Source of the DNA: RGIG9041 sp045657265
GTDB taxonomy: Bacteria > Bacillota > Clostridia > Oscillospirales > QAKW01
Assembly (NCBI GenBank): GCA_045657265.1
Contig: JAZOSU010000026.1
Location: 1-38,417 of the forward strand
DNA: 38,417 nucleotides
Direction: 5' to 3'
The translations under genes were made by a program, and so were the position numbers. Position 1 is the stretch's first letter, and each line of letters begins with the position of its first letter. Of the stretch, positions 1 to 7,074 are shown piece after piece. The notes under the pieces were generated by a model. That model was not told the origin of the DNA. It worked only from the letters and a program-made list of their open reading frames with translations, and did not search any database.

Positions 1-28
1 AAAGCGAGGTGAAATTCACCTCGCTTTT
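1..28 (+). terminator. Intrinsic terminator of an upstream gene outside the window
   Basis: The window opens inside or just before a near-perfect dyad: positions 1-11 (AAAGCGAGGTG) pair with 17-27, followed by a TTTT tract at 25-28. This is the form of a Rho-independent terminator. The gene it ends lies left of the window. The arms are symmetric enough that it could also act on the minus strand. Confidence 0.6.
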
Positions 29-169
29 GCTATTTAAACATATTGGTGTTATTATACCTCATTCTTCGATTCTTCTAACTATTCCAGTGGCTTTCATATA
101 TACATTTCTCCTTAAATTACAAATTGTGTTGTTATTATCTGTAACTTACGGAGAAATGTAACGCATTGG

Positions 170-198
170 TTTACTTTTAAACTTGATTATGTTATAAT
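170..198 (+). promoter_or_regulatory. Candidate sigma-A promoter of the M20 peptidase gene
   Basis: A perfect -10 TATAAT lies at 193-198 with a weak -35 TTTACT at 170-175, a spacing of 17. The ribosome binding site AAGGGG follows at about 203-208 before the ATG at 218. The leader would be very short. Confidence 0.45.
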
Positions 199-217
199 GA
201 TTTAAGGGGTTGATTAT

Positions 218-1372
218 ATGAAACATACAGAGCAAATATTTCAGTTTATCGAGAACAATACAGAAAAATATTTGAACTTTCTTTGCACAATCTGTTCCTA
301 CGAAGCCAGGGCATACGACAAACAAACTATTGACCGTATGGTCGATTACATCGCGGCTTTTGCACAGGACGAAGGCTTGCAGGTGAAACGAACATCTATG
401 GAAAAGTGCGGTGATTTTCTCACCGTAGAAATCAATCCGGGTGCGGAAAAAGGCTGCATTTTCCAGGCCCATATGGACACGGTTCACCAAAAGGGCGTTT
501 TTGGCGAGCCTCCGGTACGCAGGGACGAAAACAAAATATATGGTCCCGGTGTCATTGATTGCAAGGGTGGCATTGCTATTGCCCTGCTCTGCATGAAATC
601 GCTGTTGGATAGTGGCTTTGACAAGCATGTACGGCTGATCCTCACTTCAGATGAGGAAATTTCCAACATTTTGGGTGGTCCGGAGGAAATACGCTTTATT
701 CAAGAAAGCGCCGCAGGCTTCCCTTGTGCCATCAACTGCGAAACCGCCGAAAATGATGAGGTTGTGATTGCCCGCAAAGCCATTTTGAAGTACCGGCTAG
801 ACATAAAAGGTGTCAGCGGCCACTCCGGCAAGCATTATTTCACAAGCAAAAACGCTGTTTTGGAAGCGGCGCACAAAATCATAGCACTGCACGAAAAGAG
901 CGTCCCCGGAGGGACTACCTACAGTTGCAATATCATCCAGGGCGGCAAGGTGCTCAATGTGATTCCGGATAATTGCAGTATTTCTCTGGACATTCGGGCG
1001 CTTTCGGTCAAGGATATGGAAACAGCTATGGAAACAGTGGAGAAAATCGCTCAAACCGCATTTGTTCCGGGCACAAGCTGCGATGTGACGATGCTGAGCA
1101 CTCGTCCTCCTATGGAAAAACAGCCGCAAACCATAGAACTGCTGGAAAAGCTTCTTCGTGTATGCCACAACTATAACCTTGGAACCCTGACGCCTATGGA
1201 AACTGGCGGCGGTTCCGATTCCTGTTATACACAGGCGGCAGGCGTTCCGTCCATCTGCGGTATGGGTGCCAGCGGTGGTCTCCAGCATACGCCAAAAGAA
1301 TTTGTAAACAAGGCATCTATCCCTCTGCGCGCCAAGATTTTGGCAGGGTTTCTGGTCGCGGAGGATCAATAA
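218..1372 (+). CDS. M20-family zinc metallopeptidase (dipeptidase / carboxypeptidase-like)
   Basis: A cytosolic 384-residue co-catalytic metallopeptidase that would remove a terminal residue from small peptides or N-acyl amino acids. Seen: first metal ligand in HMDTV (H85, D87), bridging D114 in GPGVIDCKGG, catalytic glutamate in TSDEE (E146/E147), metal ligand E175, the GHSG motif of the lid domain (about 201-204) and a late histidine in LQHTP (H357). All usual ligands are present, so it should be active. There is no signal peptide. The ATG at 218 is preceded by AAGGGG. It is a single-gene unit followed by an IS remnant. Its base composition is visibly richer in G and C than the genes to its right, which suggests separate ancestry. 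The substrate cannot be told from sequence; carboxypeptidase G2-like and tripeptidase-like members share these motifs. Confidence 0.9.
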   Translation: MKHTEQIFQFIENNTEKYLNFLCTICSYEARAYDKQTIDRMVDYIAAFAQDEGLQVKRTSMEKCGDFLTVEINPGAEKGCIFQAHMDTVHQKGVFGEPPVRRDENKIYGPGVIDCKGGIAIALLCMKSLLDSGFDKHVRLILTSDEEISNILGGPEEIRFIQESAAGFPCAINCETAENDEVVIARKAILKYRLDIKGVSGHSGKHYFTSKNAVLEAAHKIIALHEKSVPGGTTYSCNIIQGGKVLNVIPDNCSISLDIRALSVKDMETAMETVEKIAQTAFVPGTSCDVTMLSTRPPMEKQPQTIELLEKLLRVCHNYNLGTLTPMETGGGSDSCYTQAAGVPSICGMGASGGLQHTPKEFVNKASIPLRAKILAGFLVAEDQ

Positions 1373-1429
1373 TCAAAAGCAAGGTGAATTTGCACAAGTC
1401 CAGTAAAAATGGACAATAGAAAAAAAGAA

Positions 1430-1466
1430 CCCCCTATGGTAGAATAAAAGAAACTACCATAGGGGG
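1430..1466 (+). repeat. Perfect inverted repeat upstream of the transposase OrfA remnant
   Basis: Arms 1430-1442 (CCCCCTATGGTAG) and 1454-1466 pair perfectly over 13 bp around an 11-nt loop. The hairpin sits directly in front of the OrfA remnant. Such hairpins in IS elements can block transposase synthesis from read-through transcripts; it may also end the M20 transcript. No good U-tract follows (ATTTG). Confidence 0.6.
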
Positions 1467-1495
1467 ATTTGTTATGCCAAGAAAGTACGTAAAAA

Positions 1496-1633
1496 ATGGG
1501 ACAGTTAGCAGAAGAAGTATTTAGAACAAAAGCAACGGGAGAAATGAATCGAAAAACCGGAGAACAATTCGGTTTAAGTAAATACCAGATTAAGCAGTTA
1601 GTGGTCCGCCAAAATCAAAAAAACGCAGAATAG
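1496..1633 (+). pseudogene. IS3-family transposase OrfA fragment
   Basis: A 45-residue reading frame with the look of the IS3 OrfA helix-turn-helix (EQFGLSKYQIKQLV). The presumed original start is upstream at 1474 (ATGCCAAGAAAG), but that frame runs into a stop after about 17 codons, so a frameshift separates it from this part. The C-terminal coiled coil that normally joins OrfA to OrfB is also interrupted. Not functional. Confidence 0.6.
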
Positions 1634-1683
1634 CAGAAGAGGGATATAAACCTCGCCCTAAGGGACGACATAGAAATACACCT

Positions 1684-2533
1684 ATGAGTGAAGAAAAAAC
1701 GCCAAAAAGAAGTGAAAGAATTAGAAATGCAGGTGGAATTACTGCAAAATTTTCTGTCAGAGGTTGGAGGGAGGTAAAATTAAAATATCGCGTCATTGAG
1801 CGTTTTAGAGGGAAGTATAGCATTGAAGCATTTGAAGTGTTACGTAGTGGCTATTATGTGTGGAGAAACCGGCAATGGCACCCTAATAGGGATCAATGGC
1901 TGATCGACTTAATTGCCCAAGATCAACGCGAGAGCAAACAGATCTATGGACACCGTCGGATTCGTTATTGGCTCTTTAGAAAACATAAACTAAATGTGAA
2001 TTTAAATCAATTTTGCGTATTATGCACAGTATGATCTGCAATTTCGGATCCGTCGCCAAAGACCATATATGCAATACCAAAAAAGCTGTATAAATATCCT
2101 AATTTATTAAATCGGTAGTTTGAGCAGCAGGCTCTCAATCGTTTTTTTGGTTACAGATATTACATATATCCCAACTGCCAAAGGAATGAAATATATGTGT
2201 GCGGTTGTTGAACTTTGCAGAAAGATGGTACTGGCATACCGCATCGGCATCGATATGAGTGCATCATTGGTTACAGACACCATTAGAGATGCCAGAAAAA
2301 AAGAAAAGGTCACTGATGGACTCACCCTCCACAGTGACCAAGGGTCTCAATACACCTCGCAAACACACTCTTTTTTTGTGACTTTGGGATCCATACTGAC
2401 TTCACCTCTCATATTTCGACACTCCTTTCCAAATTATATTCCTGTTTATCGGAACTGTACAGAGTCGCTGTTCATTGAATTGTTCCTTGTAAAGTTCCAA
2501 AATAAAAACCGCATCAAAGTCTTTAGACGATGA
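1684..2533 (+). pseudogene. IS3-family transposase OrfB remnant (HTH_21 plus rve integrase core)
   Basis: The first part (1684-2034) matches the OrfB N-terminal pattern: KYRVIERFRGKYSIEAFEVL, SGYYVWRNR, and YGHRRIRYWL. It loses frame near 2010; the sequence IRRQRPYMQYQ continues in another frame. The integrase core is readable at 2120-2533 with the first catalytic aspartate in VTDITYIPT and the second in LHSDQGSQYTS. The region that should carry the catalytic glutamate is scrambled, so the DDE triad is incomplete. At least three lesions mean the element is dead. Confidence 0.8.
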
Positions 2534-2620
2534 TACGGTCTATTCAGTATTATAATATGCTATTATGAATGTTTTTATTTCAATTCAACGCAGAAAGTCG
2601 GTTATTGTTGGAAAACTACA

Positions 2621-2663
2621 ATAAAAGAAACAACCCTTAAACCATTGCGGTTCAAGGGTTGTT
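2621..2663 (-). terminator. Intrinsic terminator of tRNA-Ser
   Basis: Arms 2629-2638 and 2654-2663 (AACAACCCTT / AAGGGTTGTT) pair perfectly, and an inner AACC/GGTT extends the stem. On the minus strand it is followed by TTTCTTTTAT. It lies 25 nt past the 3' end of the tRNA. Confidence 0.8.
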
Positions 2664-2687
2664 ATCTTAATCCCGTGTGGGATTTAG

Positions 2688-2778
2688 TGGCGGAGAAAGA
2701 GGGATTTGAACCCTCGCGACGGTTACCCGCCCTACTCCCTTAGCAGGGGAGCCCCTTCGGCCTCTTGGGTATTTCTCC
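2688..2778 (-). tRNA. tRNA-Ser (anticodon GCU)
   Basis: A 91-nt class II tRNA on the minus strand. The acceptor stem GGAGAAA pairs with TTTCTCC, followed by discriminator G and an encoded CCA. The anticodon loop CTGCTAA gives anticodon GCU, reading AGC/AGU serine codons. The long variable arm (around TAGGGCGGGTAACCGTC) is the serine signature. The T arm reads GAGGGTTCAAATCCCTC. It has its own promoter upstream and terminator downstream. Confidence 0.97.
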
Positions 2779-2812
2779 AAATTCCGAAGTTTTTATTTAG
2801 TTTTGCTTAAAA

Positions 2813-2848
2813 TAATATTTCAAGCCTTTGTTTTGACTTGAAATATTA
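2813..2848 (-). terminator. Hairpin ending the surface-polymer operon, overlapping the tRNA-Ser promoter
   Basis: Perfect 12-bp arms (2813-2824 and 2837-2848, TAATATTTCAAG / CTTGAAATATTA) around a 12-nt loop. Read on the minus strand, it follows the glycosyltransferase stop and is trailed by four U. Its upstream arm overlaps the tRNA promoter -10 at 2845-2850, so only transcripts coming from the operon can form it. Confidence 0.6.
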
Positions 2849-2874
2849 TACAACAGCAAATGTGTTTTTGTCAA
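2845..2874 (-). promoter_or_regulatory. Promoter of tRNA-Ser
   Basis: On the minus strand the -35 TTGACA (2869-2874) and -10 TATAAT (2845-2850) are both perfect consensus, with an 18-nt spacer. Transcription would begin near 2838, about 60 nt before the mature tRNA. Confidence 0.85.
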
Positions 2875-2887
2875 TACAGATTTTAAA

Positions 2888-3643
2888 TTAAAAGCTTTTA
2901 TCGTATTTTTTGCCAAAAAATTTAGCCATAAGAAACGCAAAGCCTTTTTTGAATATATTTACTTTTTCCATATACATAAATGGATATTCAACATATTTTA
3001 CATCATTTGTGTTAATCCACACATCAAGCAAAAGCTCTGAAATTCTTCCGTAAAATCTGCTATGAAAAGTATCATACTCCAAATCTTTTGTTCTGTTTTC
3101 AAGTTCAAACAGAATGTCAAAAAGAAAAGAGCAGTAGCTGTCAAAATAATCTTTTTTCATAACGAACATATTGAACATATGAGCGCTTGTTCTTGTATGC
3201 AATTTTTCTATTTGCTCTGCATACTGAGGGAATTTTTCTTTTACTATATCAAAAGTAATATCCAAAGGCTCTTTATGAAGCGTGTTTGTATAATGAGAAT
3301 AAAGATTTTCTATATAATATTTGCGTTTTGACGGTAAAATTACGTCTGCTTTTGCAAGAAGTTTTTCAGCATCGATTTTTGAAAGTATGGTATCTTTTTT
3401 ACCGAAGTGACGGCGATAATGTGCAAGACCTACATATTCTGCTTCAAGGTTTTTCCAAGCCCAATAAAGACCTGTGAGTTCGCAAAAGCCCGGATTTTTA
3501 TGAGAAATGTTATCTCCTGTGTCGTCCCTTGCGTAGCCCTCGATAATATCTTTATCTTTGGCACCAACATGGACGGGAATGTACATTTCATCTTCCGGCA
3601 TAGTATACGGTTTATGTGCAGCAACGATGACTTTGATGTCCAT
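2888..3643 (-). CDS. DUF4422-family glycosyltransferase, capsule / exopolysaccharide type
   Basis: A 251-residue cytosolic protein with the DUF4422 pattern: N-terminal strand MDIKVIVAAHKPY, then PVHVGA, a DNISHKNPGFCELTGLYWAWKN block and the GLAHYRRHF motif. Proteins of this family occur in polysaccharide clusters and are taken to be GT-A-fold glycosyltransferases, but donor and acceptor are unknown. Its ATG overlaps the stop of the upstream sugar transferase gene by one base (TGATG), indicating translational coupling. It would add a sugar to the lipid-linked primer made by the preceding enzyme. It is the last gene of the minus-strand operon. Confidence 0.85.
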   Translation of the reverse strand: MDIKVIVAAHKPYTMPEDEMYIPVHVGAKDKDIIEGYARDDTGDNISHKNPGFCELTGLYWAWKNLEAEYVGLAHYRRHFGKKDTILSKIDAEKLLAKADVILPSKRKYYIENLYSHYTNTLHKEPLDITFDIVKEKFPQYAEQIEKLHTRTSAHMFNMFVMKKDYFDSYCSFLFDILFELENRTKDLEYDTFHSRFYGRISELLLDVWINTNDVKYVEYPFMYMEKVNIFKKGFAFLMAKFFGKKYDKSF

Positions 3644-4401
3644 CAGATAGCTCCTTCTTTGTTAAATACCTTTTTAAAAGTTTTGAAAATTATACGAATA
3701 TCACGGCGGTTTCCGCATCTGCTGCAATATTCTTCGTCAAGTTTTAATCTGTCTTCAAAAGATAAATTGGATCTTCCGGCTATTTGCCATGGGCCTGTAA
3801 GACCAGGTTTAACTCTGATTATATAATAGTAGTGTTCGCCCATTTCTATTTTTTCTTCCAAAAGATACGGTCTTGGACCTACAAGGCTCATTTTGCCCAT
3901 AAGAATATCAAAAAACTGAGGCCATTCATCAAGAGAAGTTTTGCGTAAAAATTTGCCTGTTTTTGTAATTCTGGGATCGTTTTCCAATTTCTTATAGCGT
4001 TCATATTCTTCGGCAGCATCAGGGTTTTTTGCAAGGTAATCCATAAGCAGCTTGTCAGCATTGGGAACCATACTTCTGAACTTATGTATATAAAATACCT
4101 TGCCATTTTTTCCTATACGCGGTTGAGAATAAAAAATGGAACCTTTTTCTTTATTAATTATTTTCATTATAAAAACGAGAATAGTTATAAGAAACAGAAT
4201 CAATGAACCGAAAACGCCTGCGATAATGTCAATAAATCTTTTGATAGCTCTGCTTATGAAATTACGAACGGTACGTTTTGCTATCATATCGTCGTGAACT
4301 TTATTGTCAAAACGGAATTTTTTAAATTCCATGGTGTTCATATTATTCATCTGATTAAGTATATCCAACTCGTTAGGTTGCTTTTTTTTCTTGTTATCCA
4401 T
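3643..4401 (-). CDS. Polyprenyl-phosphate sugar-1-phosphate transferase (bacterial sugar transferase, PF02397)
   Basis: A 252-residue monotopic phosphoglycosyl transferase that moves a sugar-1-phosphate from a nucleotide sugar to undecaprenyl phosphate and so starts a surface polymer on the cytoplasmic face. Seen: a charged 48-residue N-terminal extension, one membrane segment (about 57-83), the FYSQPRIGKNGKVFYIHKFR block (about 90-109), the catalytic Asp-Glu pair in SLDEWPQ (D158, E159) and SLVGPRP (172-178). It lacks the multi-span N-terminal domain of WbaP/CpsE, so it is the short PglC/EpsL-like form with a longer N-terminus. The sugar specificity cannot be read. It lies between an LCP gene and a DUF4422 transferase in one operon. 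Confidence 0.92.
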   Translation of the reverse strand: MDNKKKKQPNELDILNQMNNMNTMEFKKFRFDNKVHDDMIAKRTVRNFISRAIKRFIDIIAGVFGSLILFLITILVFIMKIINKEKGSIFYSQPRIGKNGKVFYIHKFRSMVPNADKLLMDYLAKNPDAAEEYERYKKLENDPRITKTGKFLRKTSLDEWPQFFDILMGKMSLVGPRPYLLEEKIEMGEHYYYIIRVKPGLTGPWQIAGRSNLSFEDRLKLDEEYCSRCGNRRDIRIIFKTFKKVFNKEGAI

Positions 4402-4420
4402 ATTTTTGTACCTCTGACGA

Positions 4421-5503
4421 TTATGCAGTTTGCTGGGCTGCGTTTGTCTTAAGAATAAAATCGTGAATTTTTTGAGTCGCTTTATTTAAATCATAAGTAT
4501 AATACCATACCCCGCCTATCATTTCACCGTGGTCAAGATCACTTGTAGGTATACCTAAGTTTTCAAATTGTAATGAACTGTAGTTTTGAAGAGCCCACCA
4601 ACCGAGAGATGTAAGCTCTGAGTTTGAAAGTGAAGTCGAACATTCTTTTAAAACAAGGTCAACAAGTTTTGGATATTTGTCAACGCTGAGTGATTTCACC
4701 TTTTCAAACATAGACATTATAACTTCACGTTGGCGCTGACCTCTGCCAACGTCACCGCCGTCAACGTAACGCACACGGCAGAAAGCAACTGCCTGACCGC
4801 CTGTAACAAGCTGTTTTCCTGCGCTTTGGATAGGCTCACAGTTTATACCGAGAGCTTTCAGGTGCGGGATATAATTTTTGTTCATATCGTTTTTAACTGA
4901 TTCCGATATTTCAATTTCTACACCGCCCACATAATCTATTATAGTAGCAAGAGCCCAAAAATTAGCGGTTACATAATCCTGTACGTTAAGAGAAAAGTTA
5001 TTGTTTATTGTCTTGATTGAAAGTTCAGCACCGCCAGCAATGTTGTTTTTTGCATTCCAACCGTATGCAAAAGCGTGATTAAGTTTATCCTTGCCGTAAC
5101 CTTCAATGTCTACACGTGTATCACGGGCAATAGAAGTAAGTTTCACTTTTTTATTATCAAAATCAACAGTAACAAGCATTATTGAGTCAGAACGGCTGAT
5201 TTCAGACATATTTCTTGAGTCAATGCCGTAAAACATAATGTTTTTCTTACCTTCGAATTTCGTCTGTATCTCTTGTGAAATGGGACCTACGTCTATTTTG
5301 CTATCAGGACGGTCAATCTTATTAAGATATGCATTTGCCACAATAACAACTAAAAGAACAAGTATTAAAAAGAAACTGACAAAAGAGGTAGCAAAAAGAG
5401 CTATCCATCTTTTTATTTTTGCATTGTTTTTATAAAATTTCAGACTATATATATTATGGTTTTTAAGCCAGTTTTTTATTTCTTCGTATTTTTCTTCAAA
5501 CAT
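4421..5503 (-). CDS. LytR-CpsA-Psr (LCP) family cell-wall polymer ligase, copy 1
   Basis: 360 residues: cytosolic N-terminal tail, one membrane anchor at about 33-57, then an extracellular LCP domain. LCP enzymes transfer lipid-linked teichoic acid or polysaccharide to peptidoglycan. Family landmarks visible are SRSDSIMLVTVD, TSIARDTRVDI, KLNHAFAYG, the VGGVEIEI strand, and the arginine-rich FCRVRYVDGGDVGRGQRQRE loop that binds the pyrophosphate. The ATG at 5503 follows AAGGAG. It lies 19 bp upstream of the sugar transferase gene. It is clearly a paralogue of the next gene: both share the NIYS-KFYK N-terminus. Confidence 0.93.
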   Translation of the reverse strand: MFEEKYEEIKNWLKNHNIYSLKFYKNNAKIKRWIALFATSFVSFFLILVLLVVIVANAYLNKIDRPDSKIDVGPISQEIQTKFEGKKNIMFYGIDSRNMSEISRSDSIMLVTVDFDNKKVKLTSIARDTRVDIEGYGKDKLNHAFAYGWNAKNNIAGGAELSIKTINNNFSLNVQDYVTANFWALATIIDYVGGVEIEISESVKNDMNKNYIPHLKALGINCEPIQSAGKQLVTGGQAVAFCRVRYVDGGDVGRGQRQREVIMSMFEKVKSLSVDKYPKLVDLVLKECSTSLSNSELTSLGWWALQNYSSLQFENLGIPTSDLDHGEMIGGVWYYTYDLNKATQKIHDFILKTNAAQQTA

Positions 5504-5535
5504 TAGAAACTACTCCTTGGAGCATATTTAAATTA

Positions 5536-5564
5536 ATTATATATTAATCGACATAAAAAGTCAA
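5536..5564 (-). promoter_or_regulatory. Promoter of the LCP1 - sugar transferase - DUF4422 operon
   Basis: Minus-strand -35 TTGACT (5559-5564) and -10 TATAAT (5536-5541) with a 17-nt spacer. It lies just past the stop of LCP copy 2. No terminator is visible between the two LCP genes, so read-through from upstream is also likely. Confidence 0.75.
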
Positions 5565-5571
5565 TGTATTC

Positions 5572-6636
5572 TTAGTTTGAAAGGGTATTGGGAGTTTCAA
5601 ATATAAACTCTTTCATAATATTTGATGCTTTATTCAGATCATAGTTATTATACCAGGTACCGTTTATCATGGTGCCGTTTGATATTTCGGACGTGGGTAT
5701 TGAAATAGTTTCAAATTTAATGTTTTTAATGTTTGCAACTACCCACGAACCTATTTCCAATATCTGTTCGTTAGTGCAGGAAGTTGTACATTCTTTTAAA
5801 AGTTTTCGGATAAGCTGCGGGTATTTAAGGGGATTTATATTTTGAGCACTTTTAAAAAGCGATGTTAATACTTCGCGTTGGCGGTGAGTTCTTACTGTGT
5901 CACTGTCTATATTACGGATTCTGCTGTAGGCGAGTGCCTGAGCGCCTGTAAGTCTCTGATATCCTGCTTTTTCAAGCTTTGGAAATTCAAGCTCAAATTT
6001 TTCGGCGTACTGATTTGAAGCAAGGTTTATTTGTTTGAGTTCTGCAGCGCTTACGTCTACTTCAACTCCGCCTACATAATCTATTATATGCGTAAGAGCC
6101 CAGAAATTTGCAGTTACGTAATCTTTAACAGAAAGTCCGAAAGATGAATTGATTGTCTGTAAAGAAAGAGCTGCGCCGTCACATAGATTTCCGGTTTTTG
6201 CCCATCCATACGCAAAGGCATGGTTGAGTTTATCAGGACCGAATTCGGGAATGTCAACAAGAGTATCCCGTGATATGGATGTCATTTTAATTTTAAGATT
6301 ATTTTTATCTATGGTAACTAACGTAATAGAGTCTGAACGGCTTATTTCATTTTGGCTTTGCGCATCCAGACCGTAGAGCATCACGTTGAATATACCGTCC
6401 TCTGTCAAATCGTTTTCATCGGAAGAAACACCTGCATCGATTTGATTCGGAGGGCGGTCTATTTTTCCAAGAAAAGAATTTATGAGTAGAGTGGCAGCAA
6501 GGGCAAGAATCATCAGGAAAGCAATTATTGATGTGATGACAATTGCGCAACTCTTTTTGATTTTACCGTGAGATTTATAAAACTTTTCACTGTATATGTT
6601 ATGTGCCGAAAGCCAGTTTTTTATTTTTTTAAACAT
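5572..6636 (-). CDS. LytR-CpsA-Psr (LCP) family cell-wall polymer ligase, copy 2
   Basis: 354 residues from the ATG at 6636: cytosolic tail, a membrane segment near residues 30-55, then an extracellular LCP domain with SRSDSITLVTID, TSISRDTLVDI, KLNHAFAYGW, VGGVEVDV and the YSRIRN...RTHRQRE arginine loop. The frame stays open upstream to 6852, but the start is set at 6636: GGAG lies just before it, the sequence aligns there with its paralogue (MF..IKNWL..HNIYS), and a perfect promoter occupies the upstream stretch. It probably shares the polymer-attachment job of copy 1; two copies may serve different polymers or conditions. It is divergent from the phage cassette. Confidence 0.92.
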   Translation of the reverse strand: MFKKIKNWLSAHNIYSEKFYKSHGKIKKSCAIVITSIIAFLMILALAATLLINSFLGKIDRPPNQIDAGVSSDENDLTEDGIFNVMLYGLDAQSQNEISRSDSITLVTIDKNNLKIKMTSISRDTLVDIPEFGPDKLNHAFAYGWAKTGNLCDGAALSLQTINSSFGLSVKDYVTANFWALTHIIDYVGGVEVDVSAAELKQINLASNQYAEKFELEFPKLEKAGYQRLTGAQALAYSRIRNIDSDTVRTHRQREVLTSLFKSAQNINPLKYPQLIRKLLKECTTSCTNEQILEIGSWVVANIKNIKFETISIPTSEISNGTMINGTWYNNYDLNKASNIMKEFIFETPNTLSN

Positions 6637-6666
6637 AAAAACATCTCCGAAAATTAGTTCATTTTG

Positions 6667-6695
6667 ATTATAACTTAGCAAAAAGCCTATGTCAA
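6667..6695 (-). promoter_or_regulatory. Consensus promoter of LCP copy 2
   Basis: On the minus strand -35 TTGACA (6690-6695) and -10 TATAAT (6667-6672) are both perfect with a 17-nt spacer. The -35 directly abuts the array of 9-bp repeats that begins at 6696, which suggests control by a protein bound there. Confidence 0.85.
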
Positions 6696-6803
6696 GGTGT
6701 TCGGTTTGTACGGAAAATTTCCGAATCTGTACGATTTGTCCGCTTTTTAATGAAATTTGATCGGATTGTTCGCCGTTTTTTGAAATTTGATCGGTTTGTT
6801 CGG
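6696..6803. repeat. Eight 9-bp direct repeats as four tandem pairs at 30-bp period (operator-like array)
   Basis: Copies start at 6696, 6705, 6726, 6735, 6756, 6765, 6786 and 6795. On the plus strand they read GGTGTTCGG, TTTGTACGG, TCTGTACGA, TTTGTCCGC, TTTGATCGG, ATTGTTCGC, TTTGATCGG and TTTGTTCGG, consensus near TTTGTTCGG. Each pair is 18 bp, with 12 bp between pairs, so pairs recur every 30 bp, about three helical turns. The array fills the gap between the LCP2 promoter and the weak promoter of the phage cassette. Phased direct repeats of this kind are typical binding sites for response regulators or phage activators. Confidence 0.85.
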
Positions 6804-6819
6804 AATTGGCTGTTATGAT
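6787..6819 (+). promoter_or_regulatory. Weak candidate promoter of the virion cassette
   Basis: A -10-like TATGAT lies at 6814-6819, upstream of AAAGGAGG and the ATG at 6843. The -35 is poor: TCGGTT at correct spacing, or TTGATC at 6787-6792 with a 21-nt spacer. Both lie inside the last repeat pair, which would fit a promoter that needs an activator or is blocked by a repressor bound to the array. Confidence 0.35.
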
Positions 6820-6842
6820 GGTAAGTGAAAGGAGGAACACGT

Positions 6843-7073
6843 ATGAAGTCATTTGACAAAACGGTACGAAAACTGTGCAACAAAAAAATTACAGACCCCG
6901 AAGGGCAGATTCTCGGAGAAACCTTTACTGTAGAACAGGCGATAGCCGCGGCAATTATCAAAAAGGCAATGAGCGGAGCATCTGATGCAGTGAAATTGAT
7001 ACGGGAGATTTTAGACGAAAAGATTTCGTCTGATACAAATGAATTCCGTATAGATATCAACGTAGTTGAATAA
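6843..7073 (+). CDS. Small protein in the small-terminase position
   Basis: A 76-residue mostly helical, charged protein starting at the ATG at 6843 behind AAAGGAGG; an in-frame GTG at 6825 lies inside the ribosome binding site region and is less likely. The middle (TVEQAIAAAIIKKAMSGAS and then DAVKLIREILDE) resembles short phage-encoded proteins that sit before large terminases and carry the pattern of DUF5681-type proteins. From position it may be the DNA-recognition subunit of the packaging motor, but it is much shorter than most small terminases and no helix-turn-helix is obvious. The assignment is by context. Confidence 0.5.
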   Translation: MKSFDKTVRKLCNKKITDPEGQILGETFTVEQAIAAAIIKKAMSGASDAVKLIREILDEKISSDTNEFRIDINVVE

Positions 7074-7074
7074 A

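Larger units (their letters stand above)
1390..2600 (+). mobile_element. Decayed IS3-family (IS150-like) insertion sequence; ends approximate
   Basis: The stretch between the M20 gene and tRNA-Ser holds the remains of one IS3-family element in plus orientation: an OrfA helix-turn-helix fragment (1496-1633), the OrfB N-terminal region (1684-2034) and part of the OrfB integrase core (2120-2533), all broken by frameshifts and stops. The left end probably lies around 1390-1425, just before the hairpin at 1430-1466. I could not find a matching right terminal repeat or a target duplication, so the right boundary is a guess. It should not be able to move itself. Confidence 0.7.

Noticed and set aside
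2120..2533. Functional IS3 transposase integrase domain
   Set aside because: The third catalytic acidic residue and the region after it are lost, and the upstream frames are broken.
6696..6803. A short CRISPR-like array
   Set aside because: Units are only 9 bp in adjacent pairs with 12-bp gaps, and no cas genes are near; it fits an operator array.
6637..6852. A 72-codon upstream extension of LCP copy 2 with a peptide repeat (EQTDQIS, EQSDQIS)
   Set aside because: The peptide repeat is just the 30-bp DNA repeat read in frame. A perfect promoter and a ribosome binding site lie inside, and the paralogue starts at 6636.
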